From the NCBI GenBank assembly GCA_964016885.1, contig OZ024742.1:366435050-366499049 (forward strand): 64,000 nucleotides of DNA, written 5' to 3'. Every line of letters starts with the position of its first letter. Within the stretch, counting starts at the first letter, position 1. The translations under genes and the position numbers were made by a program. This DNA comes from Eledone cirrhosa. Lineage: Eukaryota; Mollusca; Cephalopoda; Octopoda; Eledonidae. Below the pieces are notes generated by a model. The model was given only the letters and a program-made list of their open reading frames with translations. It was not told the DNA's origin and made no database searches. Positions 1 to 10,425 of this stretch are shown here, one piece after another.

Positions 1-1
1 C

Positions 2-658
2 CGGCAGACCAACACCCAGAATAATTGTAACTGTAGATCAAATAGAACCTGCCCTTTAGATAAAAAATGCTTAATCAAGGATACCATATACTCATGCACA
101 GTCACAACTAGCAACTCTTCTGAAACCTATATAGGCTCTACTTCAAACTGCTTCAAAACCAGATACAATTCGCACCTCCACTCTTTCAAAAAACACAGTC
201 TAACCAACTCCACTTCACTATCTAGCTACATACACTATCTAAAAACTAAAAGTAAACCATATACACTTAAATGGGAAGTGATAGGTAACGCGACATCGTA
301 CAAACCACCTAATAAATCTTGTAACCTCTGTCTACTAGAGACCCATACTATCATCTTCTCAAACCATAACCTCCTTAATAAAAAATCAGAAGTGTTCGCG
401 TCTTGCCAACACCGCTTCCGACACTCCTTCCAAAACTTTAAACCAATATATAACAATGTCAGACTTGAACCCGTCACCACCTCTAGCAACAACATCAGGG
501 GCACACCTTACACCTCATCTCCACACCCATTAATCCACTTTAACGCAAATAGTGACATCCTCCTAGTACCTTTTACCCTAGAGATATCCCCATGTACTTC
601 TACTTTTGGTATATTAGCCTTCAATTACTTAGACTATATTACACCAATATATAATTAA
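2..658 (+). CDS. Penelope-like retroelement, C-terminal GIY-YIG region (partial)
   Basis: An open frame runs from base 2 to a TAA at 656-658 (218 codons) and continues off the left edge, so there is no start here. A GTG near 278 lies inside the frame and is not the real start. Visible in order: a Cys cluster CNCR...C.L...C (residues 9-23), IYSC (29-32), YIG (43-45), F-K-T-R-Y...H (51-58) with the Arg expected of a GIY-YIG nuclease, then K-W (90-91), CNLC (107-110), LLNKKSE (124-130) and CQH (135-137). This motif order recalls the region after the reverse transcriptase in Penelope-like elements, where the nuclease nicks target DNA for retrotransposition. The acidic residue I would expect before L-S appears to be Ser72, so the nuclease may be dead. 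Family assignment is from memory of the motif pattern; a related GIY-YIG retroelement is the alternative. Confidence 0.7.
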   Translation, partial: RQTNTQNNCNCRSNRTCPLDKKCLIKDTIYSCTVTTSNSSETYIGSTSNCFKTRYNSHLHSFKKHSLTNSTSLSSYIHYLKTKSKPYTLKWEVIGNATSYKPPNKSCNLCLLETHTIIFSNHNLLNKKSEVFASCQHRFRHSFQNFKPIYNNVRLEPVTTSSNNIRGTPYTSSPHPLIHFNANSDILLVPFTLEISPCTSTFGILAFNYLDYITPIYN

Positions 659-1619
659 TGTAAACTTTAAGCACGGAATTGGTTGTGCTAACATTGTCCC
701 GTATATGGAGTGCCATCATTGGATAAATGGAAGATTAAGTAATTAATTTATTAACATAAAAGAGCTATATAATCTATATGCTGAGTGCAATGAATTGTGT
801 ACAGGTGATGTATGAGTTATACATACATGTATGACTTGATGGTCAGATTAGTGTCATTGTAAGTGAGAATTGATCTCTAGACTACCCTAATGATATTTAA
901 CTTTGCCATGCAATCAGACATGCAATGACCCAGAGCTTACCAGGAGTCATATATAGAAGTGATTCTAATAAGACCCTGCCAGGTTTCTGCGGGTGGACTG
1001 CACTTACAAAGATCATTGATTTGGAGATCTGACTCTTCATGTAGAATATTCGGTTGTGGCACTCTATGATAGAAGGTAATCCTCCTAATATGAATACCTT
1101 TAGTACTTCTTGATAGACTACACTGTAATTTATAGATAAGATACTTAAATTTAGAAATTGTTTATAACCTTATATGATGGGAACTCATTTGAGACACCAT
1201 TAATGTACTTTAGGATAATAAATTTAGCTATAGAAATCAGCTAGTTACCTCCTCTTACGCATTAACTCCCCTTAATCACACACACACCTCCGGAATATAA
1301 TACGATGTCAACTCTCACAACAAAAACAACCTGCTCTATAGAATCGAATTAGAGAAGGACAAGCTGTGATGTCCTAACATAGTTCACCAGGAACCCAATG
1401 TTGAATCATCGTGGATTGTGTGATGGACATGTAGTCTATAAATTACGTTTCCTGGATTGTGAGAGTGGTGGTGTGTGCGAGGACAGTGGTGCTGTTTTGC
1501 TTCTCATTTGTAATATTTTTGATATTTTTGGTGTTTCTCTACACACGGGCTTCTATATCGTACAGGTGTGTGTGAAAAATGCTTTACCAGTACAGCCCCC
1601 ATGATGCTCTTGATTGCCT
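659..1619. other. Unassigned AT-rich sequence downstream of the Penelope-like frame
   Basis: No open frame here has family-like sequence and I see no tandem repeat. It probably belongs to the 3' untranslated part of the retroelement to its left, because a ribozyme-like fold that usually lies in terminal repeats of that class occurs further right. A 68-codon frame at 1398-1604 has no recognisable content. Confidence 0.4.
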
Positions 1620-1767
1620 GCTTTGACTGCTTGTTTTACATGTAACAATCTGCCACACTATAATCTTGTATAAATAGGACACGCGTGCATGCCCCACGTG
1701 TGACTGTTGCATACACTGGCTACTCCAAACTATCCTCTTGCTTTATCTTCCTAAATTGCCAATGTTT

Positions 1768-1822
1768 CATTTTAATTTTAATTTTAATTTTAATTTTAAT
1801 TTTAATTTTAACTTTAATTTAG
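1768..1822. repeat. (TTTTAA)n microsatellite
   Basis: About nine copies of TTTTAA, with one TTTTAAC variant near the right end. Confidence 0.95.
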
Positions 1823-1972
1823 TCCTTTAATATGACTGTAACCTTTGTATGTAAGTTGCCATGCTATATTATTATAATGGATCTTAACCCACTGTGGGTC
1901 AATATATACATATGTTTCTATATGTCTCTTGTGTTGAAAAGGAGGTCAAGTATGTAAAAAATCACTGAATAA

Positions 1973-2021
1973 TTGCTCCGAAGACTCCAAACCTCGGTTT
2001 GGAAGAAACAATTGTAAGCAA
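1973..2021 (+). ncRNA. Decayed type I hammerhead ribozyme fold
   Basis: All helices of a minimal hammerhead can be laid out. Stem I is TTGCT (1973-1977) with AGCAA (2017-2021). The first core strand is CCGAAGA (1978-1984), against consensus CUGANGA, so only U4 is changed to C. Stem II is TCCAAACC / GGTTTGGA around a TC loop (1986-2003), with a mismatched C/A pair next to the core. GAAA follows at 2005-2008. Stem III is the self-complementary ACAATTGT (2008-2015), with predicted cleavage after A2016. Very short, palindromic stem III is typical of Penelope-associated hammerheads, which are thought to act as dimers. The U4 change and the lost 10.1-11.1 pair suggest this copy is inactive or weak. 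Confidence 0.6.
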
Positions 2022-2240
2022 ATAAATGATTTAAACAGAACTTTGATTCATGTACCTTCTATATAACTGCTCTGTAAAACAACTGATGTTGTTACATTGA
2101 GTTATTTATCTTACTGGTAATAAGATAGTAATAAATTACTGTCTTTCACTATTTAGGGTTTAAAATATATATAACTATAAAAGGTTTTAGTATATACATA
2201 ACCATAAATAGTATCCTTAATACTATATATATATATATAT

Positions 2241-2310
2241 AAAAACATGAGAAGAAAGAAGAATACTGCGTGGTTGCACATAGGTTACATATGATAAAAA
2301 TAGTCCTTCG
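2241..2310. repeat. 70-bp direct repeat, left copy
   Basis: The block from AAAAACATGAGAAGAAAG to TAGTCCTTCG recurs at 2767-2836, offset 526 bp, with no difference that I can see. It follows an (AT)n run, as the second copy also nearly does. The 456 bp between the copies is purine-rich and unrecognised. Confidence 0.9.
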
Positions 2311-2766
2311 TCAGTGATTTTCCAACCATCATTGGTATTTCATCGCATTAAAAATCAGATACCTCAGGTTGGTGCGAGCAATAACTAAAAAAAGTTATTG
2401 GGACCAGTAAATCGCGTAAAGCGAGGGGGACAAGTGAACAACATAGAAGGATGAAAGCAAACCAAAGAAAGGAAATAAACAAGCAACATGGTAGTCCTGG
2501 TCAGCATAAGCTGGGTGGATTTCATGAGCGAAAGGTACAGACACGTCCAGCGTGAGAGGGATGTAAGCAAGAAGAGACCCACTGTTAGCCAAACGGGAGG
2601 AAGTGAGAAGGGGAGAAACAGAGAGTGAGTGAGTGGAAGTGCGAGGAAGCGGTCAGTCGAGAGAAAGTGTAACTGACAGAGGGGGCGAAAGAAGGTGACA
2701 GAAACAGAGAGAACGGGGAAGCAGTAAGAGAGAAACAGACAAACGCAGCCGAAGTGAATATATATA

Positions 2767-2833
2767 AAAAACATGAGAAGAAAGAAGAATACTGCGTGGT
2801 TGCACATAGGTTACATATGATAAAAATAGTCCT

Positions 2834-2836
<3 letters not shown>
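2767..2836. repeat. 70-bp direct repeat, right copy
   Basis: Second copy of the block at 2241-2310. It is bounded on the right by (AT)n at 2837-2865. The pair could be a local duplication or terminal repeats of a small unknown element. No coding content lies between them. Confidence 0.9.
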
Positions 2837-2867
<31 letters not shown>

Positions 2868-3047
2868 ATTTAGTCAATAATATACATGTCAATGAACTCG
2901 TGAAACTGCAGTAAGAGGATATAAGGTGTTCGTTATAAGAATGTTTTGCACTTAGGGTTGTGCTAGTGAGGTTCTTATTTTAGAGTTCTTTACAGTGATC
3001 TTCCCGGTAGTCAATCCTGCGCCTTAATCCCGATGGTTCTATACATG

Positions 3048-3790
<743 letters not shown>

Positions 3791-4180
3791 TTGGTTGTCT
3801 GGATGACTGATGTTTACTTGAGAGAATGCCATGTTAACAAAATATATGGATGTTGGACAACGAAGAGAAATCAATTTCAAAGTTAACCAACAATAAGATA
3901 AATCTACTAATTCCTTCTCTTACCCAAAATTAGTTTCTTCCTCGCATAAATCAGATTTATATAAATCCTATAAATCAGTTATCCAGTGTTTTGTAAGATA
4001 TCCACCTCCTCCTTCAGCTCCCCTCTAACTCTCCCTCTCCTCTCTGAACACCAATCTCTCTCTTTCTCCCCCGCCCTCAATCTAATCTTTCTTAAACTAT
4101 CCTTTTTTCTCCTAAATTCTCTTTTTATGCACATCTTTTATAAGATAGGCACATAGTTAGAAATATAGAAATATAAGGAT
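3791..4180. other. Unassigned spacer with pyrimidine-rich stretch
   Basis: No gene seen. Around 4000-4130 the + strand is rich in CTC and TCT. The rest is AT-rich without a recognisable repeat. Confidence 0.55.
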
Positions 4181-4318
4181 GTATATATATATATAGAGAG
4201 AGAGGGGGGATGGGGAGAGGGAGAGAGGGAGAGAGAGAGGGGGAATAGTGAAATAAAGATATGTATATATAGTAATAGATGTATATAAATAGATAGGGCG
4301 AGAGAGTGACCGAGACAG

Positions 4319-4379
<61 letters not shown>
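4181..4379. repeat. AG/AT-rich microsatellite cluster
   Basis: (AG)n and GGGAGA-type purine repeats near 4194-4245, then (AT)n at about 4322-4379. Confidence 0.9.
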
Positions 4380-4382
<3 letters not shown>

Positions 4383-4511
4383 GTAAATTCAGCGAGAATC
4401 GCATTTCGGCTGGTAGAAAAAGCGAAACGAAACGCAAAATCGTAAGCTGGTAAGCGCTCTAATAGTTAAGAAAACTAGAGCTAAACAATATGTTAAAACG
4501 CCATACAACCG

Positions 4512-4516
4512 GAAAA

Positions 4517-4550
<34 letters not shown>

Positions 4551-4554
4551 TATA
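4512..4554. repeat. Poly(A) then (AT)n
   Basis: About 22 A followed by (AT)n. This could be the remnant of a retroposon tail. Confidence 0.85.
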
Positions 4555-4575
4555 GTGATAGATAGATATTTTTCT

Positions 4576-4690
4576 CTTATATTGGCTTCAGTCGTTAGAG
4601 TGCGGCTTTGATACGACACCGTCCTCACGAGATTTAGCGGATTATATCGACTCCAGTACTTATTTATTGATCGCCTTTTGACTAACCGCT
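4576..4690 (+). mobile_element. Degenerate tRNA-derived SINE remnant
   Basis: GTCGTTAGAGTGCGGCTTTG resembles a tRNA A-box region, and ATCGACTCCAGTACTTATTT resembles the body of the clearer SINEs in this window. Strongly diverged. Confidence 0.35.
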
Positions 4691-4894
4691 AAGTTACAAT
4701 TCACATACAAACAATAAATACAGACACAGGTTTATGGTGACACATGTTGTGTCATAGAATGTGGGGAATGTTTACGAGAAAGGAGGTTATTTACAGGGCA
4801 ATAGATTTAGAGAAAGGTTTTGATAGGTTGAGAAAACAAGAAAATGAATCGGTGATAGCGAAAATATTTATAAAACATTGCATGTCTTTGCACA

Positions 4895-4898
<4 letters not shown>

Positions 4899-4987
<89 letters not shown>
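4899..4987. repeat. (AT)n microsatellite
   Basis: About 90 bp of AT with one GT interruption. Confidence 0.98.
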
Positions 4988-5165
4988 GTGAAAGAGTGAA
5001 GAATAACATGGTCGGCTATACAAAAAGGGTTTTATTGAGTCTAACAACGCCGTACGTTAAAACTATCCATAGTACAGAGTACTCACAACCTCTAACTGGA
5101 TTACCTAAAACGATAACTTTTTATCGCATATTTATATATATATAATGTATATATATATGTGTGTG

Positions 5166-5169
5166 TGTA

Positions 5170-5201
<32 letters not shown>

Positions 5202-5203
5202 AT
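5166..5203. repeat. (AGT)n microsatellite
   Basis: About 12 tandem AGT trinucleotides. Confidence 0.95.
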
Positions 5204-5216
5204 AGGTAAGTAAAGT

Positions 5217-5387
5217 TATCCAAGTTATGGAGCTACTCATGTCGGTAGAGTGAGTTTGAATATCATTATTAAACCCCCGCCGAGGTTAACTTTACCTTTC
5301 ATCCGTACGGGGTCGATAAAATAAAGTACCAGTAATACACTGGTTAATTGCATGCCTTGTGCCAAAAGTAGAAACAATTATTAAGCC
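5217..5387 (+). mobile_element. Cephalopod-type tRNA-derived SINE
   Basis: In sense orientation it shows an A-box-like CGGTAGAGTG, a weak B box (GAGTTTGAATATC), then CCGCCGAGGTTAAC, CCTTTCATCC, GGGGTCGATAAAATAAAG, CAGTAATACACTGG and the 3' end TTGTGCCAAAAGTAGAAAC. The same blocks occur in the copies at 7942 and, reversed, 52903. Non-autonomous; it depends on LINE machinery. Confidence 0.85.
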
Positions 5388-5403
5388 AGTTACTACAATG
5401 CCA

Positions 5404-5466
<63 letters not shown>
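5404..5466. repeat. (AT)n microsatellite
   Basis: About 63 bp of AT. Confidence 0.98.
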
Positions 5467-5469
<3 letters not shown>

Positions 5470-5509
5470 GGGAGGGGTATGTGTGTGTGAGTTAAGCCAT
5501 TATTAAAGA
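5467..5509. repeat. 43-bp direct repeat, left copy (partner at 7220)
   Basis: The block GGGGGAGGGGTATGTGTG...GCCATTATTAAA recurs with one base difference at about 7220-7262. Both copies directly follow an (AT)n run. Together they bracket 1.7 kb that contains the TIR element at 6236-7194. Confidence 0.85.
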
Positions 5510-6235
5510 TATTTATTAAATAGTTGTTGCTTGCATTGCCTTAAAATAGTAACAAGAATGTACACATACTTTTTAAAAATACATCATTATCAGTCAAATC
5601 AGTCAAATGTCACTAAAAGCCAGGTGGTCGATAACAACTTCTATAAGATTAGTTACATGCTCACACATTGGATCACCTCTCATCAATGGCATTGGGTGTC
5701 TGAGACAATTGTGGAGATAACTGATGAAGTCACAAATGAAGTGATGGTCTTCCAGCGTGAACAACTCCCTATATCCATTGATATATGTGATGGCTTCCGA
5801 TTCATAGGTGCATTTTATGAGGAATTCCATGCATCCGATTTTCAGTGATTCAATGGGCATTTTATCAGAGATGATAAGGTATTTGACCACGTTTTACTTT
5901 GTAAGTAAATTGGAGAGAATCACTGCAGTCAAAGTCATTTCTTTGCATGGGTTTTTGTCCATTCTAAAAAGCTAAAATGATAAAGTATTACTACTATATA
6001 ACTTACATCTATTGTTGTAACACCATTGAAATGCACAAGTTTCACCAATTCACTTTTATGCACTAATCATCTCAAATGCATTCATGATTTACTAGCTTTG
6101 TCATTAAGCCAGTTGCCTCAACTAGATTGCAATTATACTCAAAAGAACTTTAAAATGTCAATCACTTGTCAGTAATTCACTATGATCATTTAATTATTAG
6201 ATAATTGTTGCTTGCATTGCCTTAAAAAATAGTAC
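5510..6235. other. Unassigned AT-rich segment with a short internal direct repeat
   Basis: GTTGCTTGCATTGCCTTAAA occurs near 5524 and again near 6206. Overlapping short frames exist on both strands (+ 5531-5848, - 5603-5890). The minus one has ordinary amino-acid composition but matches no family I know, so I do not call it a gene. Confidence 0.5.
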
Positions 6236-7194
6236 ACCAGATAGAAAAATGCGTACAGCAAAAAAAAGTAATATTGTTGGAATATAAACCTTTAAAAATA
6301 CAGGACAAGAAACTAAGATAAAACTTTAAATAATTGGACAAGAAATAAAAAATTTTACAATATTAGTGGCACAATTTTTTTATTCGTTTCCTGTGCTATG
6401 CCCCAGTATCTTCTTGATTAGTGTATAATAATTGTCATGCTCTCATTGTGCGTTGCCTCTGAGCGGTTGGTTCTGGTTGGGGCTGGTTGGCTGAGCAGTT
6501 CTGCTCCGTCAGAATGACCATTTCAAGAAGAATTGGCCGATGCAGCTGCAGGTCTCCTCCAAGAATGCACTTCTGGTCCCGCAACACCAGACGAAGATGG
6601 AGAAGACTACCGGGACAAGATGTCGACTCTGACCACCGACTACGGCACCTCCCTCAACCACCGGGCCTCCCTCCCTCTGCCCTGTCATCCCTCCAGTCCT
6701 CCTGCTCCCCCTTCCTGTACCAGAAAGCTGTGGCGCGCATTCATCTTGACTACCGGACTTGAACTCAAGGACAAGATGCAAGGAGAAGATGGATGGGTTG
6801 GTCAAGATTAATGATGAGAGGGACGACAAGACCGTCCGCTGCTGCTCAAGATCTGTGCTCATGGGCCCATGGGTCCATTCACATTATGCATGACACATGA
6901 CGCGTGTCGCCGAATGATGAAATAGGGGTATGGTTATGGCCCAATTGGTGTTCAAACCAGGATCAAATGATCCCCCCGGTCTGACGACGACCTCTGAATG
7001 TGGAACCCAGAGCCTATGAATGTGGAACTCGATTTTTTACCAATAAAAATTTTGCCACTAATATTATTGTAACATTTTTTTATTTCTTGTCCAATTCTTT
7101 AAAGTTTTATCTTAGTTTCTTGTCCTGTATTTTTAAAGGTTTATATTCCAACAATATTACATTTTTTTTTGCTGTACGCATTTTTCTATCTGGT
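6236..7194. mobile_element. DNA-transposon-like element with ~145-bp terminal inverted repeats
   Basis: The left arm 6236-6382 (starting ACCAGATAGAAAAATGCG) and right arm 7046-7194 (ending CGCATTTTTCTATCTGGT) are reverse complements with only a few substitutions and small indels. The arms are AT-rich. The ~660-bp core is GC-rich and has overlapping frames of 91-92 codons on + (6487-6762 and 6533-6811), the second rich in acidic, Pro and Ser residues. I recognise no transposase, so it is probably non-autonomous. No convincing target-site duplication, since the right end abuts (AT)n. Confidence 0.75.
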
Positions 7195-7219
7195 ATATAT
7201 ATATATATATATATATATA
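7195..7219. repeat. (AT)n microsatellite
   Basis: Short AT run between the TIR element and the direct repeat at 7220. Confidence 0.95.
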
Positions 7220-7262
7220 TGGAGGAGGGGTATGTGTGTGTGAGTTAAGCCATTATTAAACT
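7220..7262. repeat. 43-bp direct repeat, right copy (partner at 5467)
   Basis: Same block as 5467-5509, here starting GGAGGAGGGGTATG. Confidence 0.85.
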
Positions 7263-7932
7263 AGTTATACCATTATTCAGTATATTACTCGATGCTTGCT
7301 ATAGTAGAGGATGACTATATTATAAAGTGCTGGGTATCAACGGCTGAGCTCTTGCCGTTTTGACTGTTCTAGACATAAGTTTACCTACATACACTGACAT
7401 AGTTTACCTCTTACGTATGTCTTGACATATTTGATTTAACTGTTGAAACACAACAGCTGCTGAGTCAAGATAATTCCATCAATTTATCGAGTATTAAAGT
7501 CATATCCAATATATATATCCCACATGTGTTTTCATTAAACGTTGTTCTATTAGGACAGTTCTGTACAATATCTTGTTATAGAATTAAATTACGGATGACG
7601 TGGAATATTTTAAACGACAATGATTGATCTTTCTTCGGGAATTTTTTCTCGGACTTAATTTTTTAAGTACAGAAGAGTGAATTACTAAGAGGAGATAATT
7701 AGACTTGTGTATTATGGACAGGAAAGGGAAGATGTAATCTGTTACCCTCAACAAGAAAAAGTAAAATATTTGTTTCCGTTCCTTTTCATGTTCTGAATTC
7801 AAATATGGCGGCTTATTCTGTCATCGTTCCTGGGAACAAAACATATAATACCAGTCATATTATAGGGGTAACGATAATATTATCAAATATACCTCTGTCT
7901 TAAATATACTGCCCTGTACATATGTTAGGAGT
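7263..7932. other. Unassigned spacer
   Basis: No gene seen. Around 7340-7375 the string GGCTGAGCTCTTGCCGTTTTGAC resembles one arm of the hairpin at 57594-57665, which suggests a decayed relative of that repeat. The rest is AT-rich unique-looking sequence. Confidence 0.5.
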
Positions 7933-7941
7933 CATTATTTA

Positions 7942-8168
7942 GTCCACTCAGGGCAGTGAATTGGAAGAATCGGCAGAGCATCGGACACCATGTTTTGTGC
8001 CATAGGGTTACGGCTCTTTACGGCCTGAGTTCAAATCCCGTCGAGTTTAGCTTTGCATATCGTCCATAAAGGGTCGATAAGATAAAGCACCAGTAATGTA
8101 CTGGTGTCGATTTAATCGAGGCCCCCCCCCCACACTCAACTAGTCGGCTTTGTGCCTAGAGCAGAAAC
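7942..8168 (+). mobile_element. Full-length cephalopod-type SINE with target duplication
   Basis: A-box-like GGCAGAGCATCGGAC is followed by a strong B box, GAGTTCAAATCCCG. Then come GCATATCGTCC, GGGTCGATAAGATAAAG, ACTGGTGTCGATTTAATCGA, a poly-C stretch and the 3' end TTTGTGCCTAGAGCAGAAAC. CATTATTTA at 7933-7941 and at 8169-8177 is a plausible target-site duplication. Confidence 0.85.
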
Positions 8169-8189
8169 CATTATTTATTCTCTATTTAA

Positions 8190-8283
8190 ATCTCTCCCTG
8201 TTTATTTTGCCTTTCAACCTTCTGGGAACAATAAAAATATAATCCCAGTTAAATACTGGGGATATTATATACTCGATTAATCC
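8190..8283 (+). mobile_element. SINE fragment (3' body)
   Basis: TTTTGCCTTTCAACCTTCTG, AATCCCAGTTAAATACTGGG and TCGATTAATCC follow the block order of the SINE immediately to the left. The tRNA-like head is missing. Confidence 0.55.
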
Positions 8284-8287
8284 ATTG

Positions 8288-8372
8288 TTCCAAAGACACA
8301 ACGTACCTCCGAGAATCGAACTCACGAGCTGATCATCTCAAGCTGACGACCCTAACCATTAAACCACGTACC
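8288..8372 (-). mobile_element. tRNA-derived SINE head
   Basis: On the minus strand, GGTACGTGGTTTAATGGTTA (A-box region) is followed about 45 nt later by GAGTTCGATTCTCGG (B box). It lacks a CCA end and continues into non-tRNA sequence, so it is not called a tRNA gene. Confidence 0.65.
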
Positions 8373-8639
8373 TTCTATGGTCCACAGTATATAAATTAGA
8401 TCCACATCAGTTATCTCCCATCCTTGTGGAGTATTGAACCTCCGTCGGTCCTGACCACCAGTCTTCCAGGTGTTCAGACAAAGGAACAGTTTACTCATTA
8501 AATCAACGTGCAAGTAGCCGAGCATCCCCCAGAAACGGATGTCTCTAACGCAGTGACACAGTAACACAATGACGAAGTGTAGGACAAGACAATAAAAATG
8601 CAAGACAACAAATAGAACAAAATAGAATTGATCTTTGCC

Positions 8640-9056
8640 AGCTGGGTGGACTGGACATCTTGAAAATTGAGTTATGATTAAAAGAATGATATCGAATACA
8701 AGCGTTCGAAATGGGGTCCACCGAAGGATCTTTGGGGTAACGTTAATCGACAGAGTTCGAAGCCTGTAGATGAGAGAGTCACTCGAGATAGAGCCGCTAC
8801 TTATCCAAACTAAGAAATCACAGCTCTCATACTATGGACATGTGGTTAGAATGTCTCAGGAAAGAATCGCTGGACAGATTATATAGGCAAAAACAACTGA
8901 CAGGATACACAGGGGTAGAACCCGAGTAATATGGTTGGGTAACAACCATGAGCTTGGCTAGTCTCACTTGAAGTAGTGTTTGACGACTCTGTCCCCACAG
9001 CCCTCTCAGGAAGAAGAAGAAGAAGAAGAAGAAGAAGAAGAAGAAGAAGAAGAAGA
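8640..9056 (+). mobile_element. LINE 3' end, decayed (family also at 60268)
   Basis: Conceptual translation of 8732-9008 gives the C-terminal region of a non-LTR reverse-transcriptase polyprotein, with matches such as EIEPLLIQTKKSQLSYYGHV, then VRMSQERIAGQII and ELG-stop-SHL. It contains in-frame stops (TAG after GQII, and TAG in place of the Trp codon seen in the copy near 60350). It ends in a (GAA)n tail, 9009-9056, as the other copy does. The body is heavily 5'-truncated and has no function of its own. It lies about 290 bp before the giant tandem tract. Confidence 0.8.
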
Positions 9057-9059
9057 TGA

Positions 9060-9091
9060 AAAACAACAACAACAACAACAACAACAACAAG
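9060..9091. repeat. (AAC)n microsatellite
   Basis: About 10 AAC units directly after the LINE tail. Confidence 0.95.
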
Positions 9092-9094
9092 GAT

Positions 9095-9206
9095 GAACTG
9101 AGACAAAGTGAAAGAGCACACTACCGGGAATCGAACTCTCAAATGTCGAATCAGGAAGCGAACCCCCCTTGACACTACGCCATGCAGCTTCTGTGGTGTC
9201 CACAAT
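9095..9206 (-). mobile_element. tRNA-derived SINE
   Basis: On the minus strand, GCATGGCGTAGTGTCAAGG (A-box region) and GAGTTCGATTCCCGG (B box) are followed by a tail with TTTCACTTTG. The canonical spacing between boxes suggests a SINE head rather than a functional tRNA. Confidence 0.6.
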
Positions 9207-9340
9207 AGATGTCCGTTCTGCTTCACCTGTGTCCTATCTACTACAAAACCAATCACCTTCAACTCCATCATATCACTTGGCCAACATCCTATCAAACCGA
9301 TGATCGATAAAACTGCTTCGCTACATTAACTTCCCAGCTT

Positions 9341-9400
9341 TTATGTTATTGATGTTGTTATCGTCGTTATTGTTGATATTGTTGTTGATATTGTTGGTGG
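9341..9400. repeat. Left edge: degenerate GTT/GAT trinucleotide transition
   Basis: The tract opens with irregular TTG, GTT, GAT and GTC triplets that become GTTGGTGGTGTTGGTGG, after which the 15-bp unit is regular. It looks like a decayed trinucleotide repeat grading into the minisatellite. Confidence 0.75.
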
Positions 9401-10425
9401 TGTTGGTGGTGGTGGTGTTGGTGGTGATGGTGTTAGTGGTGGTGGTGTTAGTGTTGGTGGTGTTAGTGGTGGTGGTGTTAGTGGTGGTGGTATTGGTGGT
9501 GGTGGTGTTGGTGGTGGTGGTGTTAGTGTTGGTGGTGTTGGTGGTGGGGTGTTGGTGGTGGTGGTGTTAGTGGTGGTGGTGTTGGTGGTGGTGGTGTTGG
9601 TGGTGGTGGTGTTAGTGTTGGTGGTGGTAGTGGAGGTGGTGTTGGTGGTGGTGGTGTTAGTGGTGGTGGTGTTAGTGTTGGTGGTGTTAGTGGTGGTGGT
9701 GTTAGTGGTAGTGGTGGTGTTGGTGGTGGTGTTAGTGGTGGTGGTGTTGGTGGTGGTGGTGTTAGTGGTGGTGGTGTTAGTGGTGGTGGTGTTAGTAGTA
9801 GTGGTGGTGTTGGTGGTGGTGTTAGTGGTGGTGGTGTTGGTGGTGGTGGTGTTAGTGTTGGTGGTGTTAGTGGTGGTGATGTTAGTGGTGGTGGTGTTAG
9901 TGGTGGTGGTGTTGGTGGTGGTAGTGTTAGTGGTGGTGGTGTTAGTGGTGGTGGTGTTGGTGGTGGTGGTGTTGGTGGTGGTGGTGTTAGTGGTGGTGGT
10001 GTTAGTGTTGGTGGTGTTAGTGGTGGTGGTGGTAGTGGAGGTGGTGTTGGTGGTGGTGGTGTTAGTGGTGGTGGTGGTAGTGGAGGTGGTGTTGGTGGTG
10101 GTGGTGTTAGTGGTGGTGGTGTTGGTGGTGGTGGTGTTGGTGGTGGTGGTGTTAGTGGTGGTGGTGTTGGTGGTGGTAGTGTTAGGGGTGGTGGTGTTAG
10201 TGGTGGTGGTGTTAGTGGTGGTGGTGTTGGTGGTGGTGGTGTTGGTGGTGGTGGTGTTAGTGTTGGTGGTGTTAGTGTTGGTGGTGTTAGTGGAGGTGGT
10301 GTTGGTGGTGGTGGTGTTAGTGTTGGTGGTGTTAGTGTTGGTGGTGTTAGTGGTGGTGGTGTTAGTGGTGGTGGTGTTAGTGGTGGTGGTGTTAGTGTTG
10401 GTGGTGTTAGTGTTGGTGGTGTTAG

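Larger units (their letters stand above)
1620..2060 (+). mobile_element. Probable 3' terminal region of the Penelope-like element
   Basis: The segment carries a (TTTTAA)n run, a short inverted repeat AACCCACTGTGGGT near 1888, a hammerhead-like fold at 1973-2021 and an overlapping AATAAA at 2020-2025. Penelope-like elements are known to carry hammerhead ribozymes in their terminal repeats. Assigning this segment to the same element as the frame at 2-658 is inference from proximity and orientation. Confidence 0.45.

Noticed and set aside
235..504. 89-codon minus frame
   Set aside because: It is the shadow of the + frame at 2-658, which has the coherent motif series.
5603..5890. 95-codon minus frame as a host gene
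   Set aside because: Normal composition but overlapped by an equally open + frame, no recognised domain, and set among repeats. It may be a fossil of an unknown element.
6509..6862. 117-codon minus frame in the TIR element core
   Set aside because: The GC-rich core opens several frames on both strands and none shows a transposase or other domain.
8288..8372. Functional tRNA gene on minus
   Set aside because: Has A- and B-box-like motifs but lacks a convincing cloverleaf end and continues into SINE-like sequence; similar heads occur at 9095, 52724 and 55714.
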